Source: Spirulinaceae cyanobacterium SM2_1_0
GTDB taxonomy: Bacteria; Cyanobacteriota; Cyanobacteriia; Cyanobacteriales; Spirulinaceae
Assembly: GCA_012031265.1 (NCBI GenBank)
Contig: JAAUTY010000021.1
Coordinates: forward strand, 1-64,000
Direction: 5' to 3'
Length of the DNA stretch: 64,000 nucleotides
Below, one piece after another: positions 60,438 through 64,000 of the stretch (position 1 is the first letter of the stretch; every line of letters begins with the position of its first letter). The notes below the pieces were generated by a model. It saw only the letters and a list, made by a program, of their open reading frames with translations, searched no databases and was not told the DNA's origin. The translations under genes were made by a program, and so were the position numbers.

Positions 60438-63275
60438 ATGAAACTTCTGCTTCACGCGCTCTATCACGCCATCTTCTGGTCATGGAATTTTGTTTTTCTG
60501 CTCGTTGTGGGGGCGGGCATCTTGCCACATGTTGGCGTCCCGCTCGCGCGCGCTATTTGGGCCGGCGAAGTCGAGCCAGTGTTTTTGCTGCCGCTATTCG
60601 GTTTAGTCGCGATTCCGGTTGCTTGCACTTGGCTGGGCTGGCAGCGCTTCCGGCGGCGACCACTGGAGTTGATGCGTCTGTTCTATGGTGTCGAAGCTCC
60701 AGCCTTTACGCTCTGCCTGGTGCGACTCTTTTTGCTCCGCGATCTCACGCCTGGCAGCACGCTGGTTGTGGTTACGGTGTTGCTGGCGATCGCCGCCTTC
60801 GGTCTGGAGTTGCTGGCGGGTTATCGCGGTCGCGAGCCGCAACGTTCTCAGGCTGAGGGCGATCGCCGTTCACCCCTACCGGCTTATTTACAAACCAGCG
60901 CCACCACGATGATGCTGTTGGTTGGGGCTTGGGCGAGTGCGTTGCTGCTGATCTATGCCACCCCGGCCGCGAAATTTGTGCTTGACGCCTTCTTCAGCTT
61001 CCACTGGTTGCGAGGCCTCTGGTGGGCGATCACGAATGATCCGGGTTCTACAGTTAATAGCTTTGTCCTCTTCTCACTGTTCTTTGCTCTCAGTTCGACC
61101 TTGTTCCTCGCCATGCCGTCGGCGTTTGGTGCGCTCTATCTGCACTCGGGGCAGCGGATCTGGCGAGCTTTTGCGCGCGATCGCGGTCGTCGTCGCCTGA
61201 CCCAAGTTACGCTCGGAACCCTCACGGCTTGGCTAGTGCTCTTCATCGCCCTCAATCAACAGCCGCAGGTCGCCGCCTTTGCCCGCCTCGAAGGCAATAG
61301 CGCCGATAGTTTCCAGGCCCGCCACGCCCTGCTTGCTGAAACGGAGAGTCTGCGCGCTGGTCTAACCAACGCTTATCTCGCCTCCTATCGCTACCTGGGC
61401 AGTCGTCACGAGGGTGAGGTGATCGCCCAGCTCTATCGCAATGCCTTCGCGCTCCCTGACCCGCTCGCCAATACGATGCAAGTGCTGCATGATACCCTGC
61501 TCTCGCCGTTTCTCTACCAGGGCAGTTTCAGCGATGAAAACAAAGCGGCGAAGCTCTACGCTGATTTCTTTGACCAACCAATCCAGAAAGGCGAGCAGGA
61601 TGCCGTTTTGCGGGCGCTGCAATCCACCGCGATCCTCGACGATGCCAATGCTGGGACGCTCAACATTGATCAGCGTAAGGTGTTGCTCGCGGAGCAGCAG
61701 GTGACGGTGACGGAGCAGGGCGACTGGGCGGAGGTGGAATTGTACGAGGTGTATCACAATCAGACATTTGACGAAGAGGAAATTTTCTACGCCTTCTCGC
61801 TGCCGGAGACGGCGGTGGTGACGGGGGTATGGCTGGGTGATACGGGCGATCGCGATCGCCGCTTCCCCTTCCAGGTCTCGCCGCGCGGTGCCGCGCAGCA
61901 GGTCTACAATGAGCAGGTCAATCGCGTGCGTCCGATCGATCCAGCGCTGCTGGAGCAAGTGGGCCCGCGTCACTACCGGCTGCGCGCCTTCCCAATCCCG
62001 CCCCAGCGGCGCTCCTGGGAAATCGAGCCGCTGGCGCGACCGACCGAGATGCACCTCTGGCTGACGTATAAAGTGATGCGTCAGTCTGAAGGTTGGCCGC
62101 TGCCGCAACTGGGCGAGCGCCGCAACATCTTCTGGACAGAGGCGACGCAACGCCGTCGTAATGGTGAATCCGTGGCAGGCTGGGGCGATCGCTGGTTAGA
62201 AGCCAGCTTACCCGCAAGCTCAGCCCCCCCGCGTCCGCACACGGCAACCGTGGCCGGCTACCGCGTCACGGCCCAGCCGCTCGACCCAAAAACGGCAACG
62301 GTAGCCCTGCCAGCAAGCAATTTGGCGATCATCCTCGACACCTCCTACAGCATGGCGGCGCAACGGCAGGCGGTGCAGCAATCCTTGGCTTGGTTGCAGG
62401 CGCAGGGTTGGACGGATGGTGACGCCACCAATGGCGAAGCGGACTTATATGTCGCACAGGCAGATGGCTTGCCCCCGCAACGGTTCAACAACCCGGAAAG
62501 CTTTGACTGGTCGCATCAACCGACTTATGGTTCGTTGTCGCTCACTGAGTTGCTGACGCAATTCACCACGTTGCGAGACGACGCGCGCTACGATGCCGTG
62601 CTCATCCTCACCGATGCGGGCAGCTACGAGTTAGCTGAGGACGAGGCAGAGGTCCCCGCACTCGCGGAACCGTTGTGGCTGGTTCATCTCGGCGGCGAGT
62701 TTCCTGCCGGTTACCAAGACGAGATTCTGGAGCGGATGCAGGACACACAAGGCGGTGTGGCAACAAGCTTGCCAACCGTCTTCGAGCGCTTGGCGGTGGC
62801 AGCCACGCAACAGGCGCAGCTCGCCGGAACGCCGGTCGAGTTGGCCAATGTTGCCGATGGCTATATTTGGACATTGACCCCGTTGGCGAATGACTCGGAA
62901 GCAGCGGCAATAGAAGCAGTGGCAACAGACGAGTTTGTGCCGCTGGCGGCGCGACAGTTGGTGCAGGGCTTGAGCCGGGCGGCGGCGGATACACTGGCGC
63001 AACTGGACACGATCCATGCGATCGCCAAGTCCACAGCGATTGTCACGCCCTACTCCTCAATGGTGGTGCTAGTCAACGATGAGCAGCGCCGCGCCCTTGC
63101 CGCAGCGGAGGCCGCAGCGGATCGCTTCGCGCGTGAGGTTGAAGCTGGTCAGGAGCAACTGGTCAAACCCTTCAGCCCGCTACAAGCCGGGGGAGCGGCT
63201 TCGGTGCCGGAACCGGGAATGGTACTAGGCATGGGGGCGATCGCCTTGTTCTTGGTCAGTCGCCGCCGCCAATAA
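60438..63275 (+). CDS. PEP-CTERM family integral membrane protein (TIGR02921 type) with VIT and VWA-like domains
   Basis: A 945-residue protein. The N-terminal part (about 1-280) has seven or so membrane segments (FWSWNFVFLLVVGAGIL first; LTAWLVLFIALNQQ last). The soluble part starts with a helical region, then a VIT-like domain (VTVTEQGDWAEVELYEVYHN; FSLPETAVVTGVWLGD, about 430-560) and a VWA-like domain (LAIILDTSYSMAAQRQAVQQ, with the DxSxS metal site, about 630-770). It ends with a PEP-CTERM sorting signal: VPEPGMVLGMGAIALFLVSR and RRQ. This matches TIGR02921, linked to exosortase-based sorting. No exosortase is in the window. The biological role is unknown. Confidence 0.88.
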   Translation: MKLLLHALYHAIFWSWNFVFLLVVGAGILPHVGVPLARAIWAGEVEPVFLLPLFGLVAIPVACTWLGWQRFRRRPLELMRLFYGVEAPAFTLCLVRLFLLRDLTPGSTLVVVTVLLAIAAFGLELLAGYRGREPQRSQAEGDRRSPLPAYLQTSATTMMLLVGAWASALLLIYATPAAKFVLDAFFSFHWLRGLWWAITNDPGSTVNSFVLFSLFFALSSTLFLAMPSAFGALYLHSGQRIWRAFARDRGRRRLTQVTLGTLTAWLVLFIALNQQPQVAAFARLEGNSADSFQARHALLAETESLRAGLTNAYLASYRYLGSRHEGEVIAQLYRNAFALPDPLANTMQVLHDTLLSPFLYQGSFSDENKAAKLYADFFDQPIQKGEQDAVLRALQSTAILDDANAGTLNIDQRKVLLAEQQVTVTEQGDWAEVELYEVYHNQTFDEEEIFYAFSLPETAVVTGVWLGDTGDRDRRFPFQVSPRGAAQQVYNEQVNRVRPIDPALLEQVGPRHYRLRAFPIPPQRRSWEIEPLARPTEMHLWLTYKVMRQSEGWPLPQLGERRNIFWTEATQRRRNGESVAGWGDRWLEASLPASSAPPRPHTATVAGYRVTAQPLDPKTATVALPASNLAIILDTSYSMAAQRQAVQQSLAWLQAQGWTDGDATNGEADLYVAQADGLPPQRFNNPESFDWSHQPTYGSLSLTELLTQFTTLRDDARYDAVLILTDAGSYELAEDEAEVPALAEPLWLVHLGGEFPAGYQDEILERMQDTQGGVATSLPTVFERLAVAATQQAQLAGTPVELANVADGYIWTLTPLANDSEAAAIEAVATDEFVPLAARQLVQGLSRAAADTLAQLDTIHAIAKSTAIVTPYSSMVVLVNDEQRRALAAAEAAADRFAREVEAGQEQLVKPFSPLQAGGAASVPEPGMVLGMGAIALFLVSRRRQ

Positions 63276-63354
63276 ATGGCACGCTCACAATGATCGGGTT
63301 CGCTGGCTGCCGACTCCGGCAAGCCAGCGGCGCATCTGACTTTACGGGCAACAA

Positions 63355-63465
63355 CTAGTACAAGAGGGCGGCAATGAGATGCCTATTCAAAATCCCCAGG
63401 ATTCCCGGATTGCAGGCACTCAGAACTCAAAATTTAGAACTCAAAACTCCGCGTAGCGGTACTAG
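63355..63465 (+). repeat. 111 bp dispersed repeat (family A), copy 4
   Basis: Starts CTAGTACAAGAGGGCGG and ends CCGCGTAGCGGTACTAG, nearly identical to copy 1 and in the same orientation. The terminal CTA on the plus strand is the TAG stop codon of the DUF4114 gene on the minus strand. It fills most of the gap between that gene and the PEP-CTERM gene; the rest is non-coding. Confidence 0.85.
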
Positions 63466-64000
63466 CCGAGATTGACCTGGACGATGATGTCGTTGAAGTC
63501 CAAGTCGCCGCCGCCCGGGAGATCCTCGAAGCCAAAAATATTGTCACCGAGCAGCCGGACGTGATCAACACCATCCGGGTTAGCAGCGGTGAAGGCAAAG
63601 TAGGCTTGCAACTCCAGACCGGGGGTATTGTCGGGATTGTTATTGATGAATGCAAACGGATCGCCGTTGACAATCAGGAATGGGGCATAGAGGGCATTGC
63701 CCGCGAGGCTGGCACTGAAACTGGAGATGCTCTGATTGTTCACGAAGAGTTCAATGCTGCCGACTCGCTGCTGGATCGCGGCCTGGGCATAGCCCGCTTG
63801 ACCGGGCGCGATGCCACCGATGGAGCCGCTGACATCATCGATGCGATAGAACCCGGCAAAGTTGCTGAAGACGGCCTCGCGATAGACGGTGAAGCTGGCA
63901 TTAGTGACGCCGGAGCCGAGCAAATTAATCACTTCCAGTCCTTGGGTCTGAAGGTCGCTACCCAAGGGCACGGCTGCTGTGGTCTGTTGAATCGTCAAGA
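63462..64000 (-). CDS. DUF4114 domain protein, N-terminus beyond the window
   Basis: At least 178 residues, open to the right edge. The C-terminal pattern FGFEDLPGGGDLDFNDIIVQ is the Asp-rich hallmark of DUF4114, a probable calcium-binding beta domain of secreted and surface proteins. Upstream residues are Gly/Asn/Ser-rich beta-type sequence (GSGVTNASFTVYREAVFSNF). No start with a ribosome-binding site is visible, so this is probably only the end of a longer protein. The stop codon is formed by the end of a family A repeat. Family members are often extracellular; the PEP-CTERM gene next door may be incidental. Confidence 0.8.
   Translation of the reverse strand, partial: LTIQQTTAAVPLGSDLQTQGLEVINLLGSGVTNASFTVYREAVFSNFAGFYRIDDVSGSIGGIAPGQAGYAQAAIQQRVGSIELFVNNQSISSFSASLAGNALYAPFLIVNGDPFAFINNNPDNTPGLELQAYFAFTAANPDGVDHVRLLGDNIFGFEDLPGGGDLDFNDIIVQVNLG

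Overview
The window is chromosomal DNA from a cyanobacterium with fairly high GC. The octamer GCGATCGC (HIP1), typical of cyanobacteria, recurs throughout, inside and outside genes. The gene set also fits: gamma-tocopherol methyltransferase, DUF2555 and DUF4079 proteins, GAF/PAS-rich hybrid kinases, class III adenylate cyclases, and the guanidine hydrolase locus known from Synechocystis. No rRNA, tRNA or CRISPR array was seen. The genus cannot be named from the sequence alone.

Left part (1-16.8 kb): a gene tail at the edge, a UPF0175/DUF3368 toxin-antitoxin pair, tocopherol methyltransferase with a PfkB-type sugar kinase, ppk, a PAS-GAF adenylate cyclase, DUF2555-coaBC, a transglutaminase-like membrane protein split by a frameshift, an unrecognised protein with a second apparent frameshift, a GspC/PilP-like membrane protein, and fabD. 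Middle-left (16.8-27.2 kb): a recombinase-family protein with no visible catalytic serine, a 1703-residue REC/GAF/PAS histidine kinase divergent from a histidine-kinase-dimerisation/EAL fusion, a zinc-ribbon protein and a MASE1 adenylate cyclase.

Centre (27.2-39 kb): a guanidine-I (ykkC) riboswitch, guanidine hydrolase gdmH, its HypA/HypB-type nickel chaperones, and an ABC importer (binding protein, permease, ATPase). The permease and ATPase genes are separated by a 5.4 kb antisense gene for a Ser/Thr kinase-AAA-histidine kinase. A related ~155 bp repeat lies on each side of that gene in the same orientation, so the importer operon appears to have been split by an insertion. Together these genes would import guanidine and hydrolyse it to urea and ammonium.

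Right part (39-64 kb): Uma2 and DUF1993 proteins; a cluster of two paralogous hybrid kinases and a response regulator (the regulator frameshifted in a C run); a DUF4079 protein; an ABC-F ATPase; a Uma2 gene broken by an in-frame stop; HU; cobalamin genes cobD and cobK; an ABC exporter trio interrupted by an antisense four-helix-bundle gene; a gutted AAA-ATPase remnant; a PEP-CTERM integral membrane protein (TIGR02921 type); and the end of a DUF4114 protein.

Small repeats are a theme. A 111 bp family with inverted ends is present four times, twice ending on a gene's stop codon. Other palindromic elements supply the hypB C-terminus and the cobK stop codon. Several single-base lesions lie at or near G/C runs and could be real decay or sequencing error.
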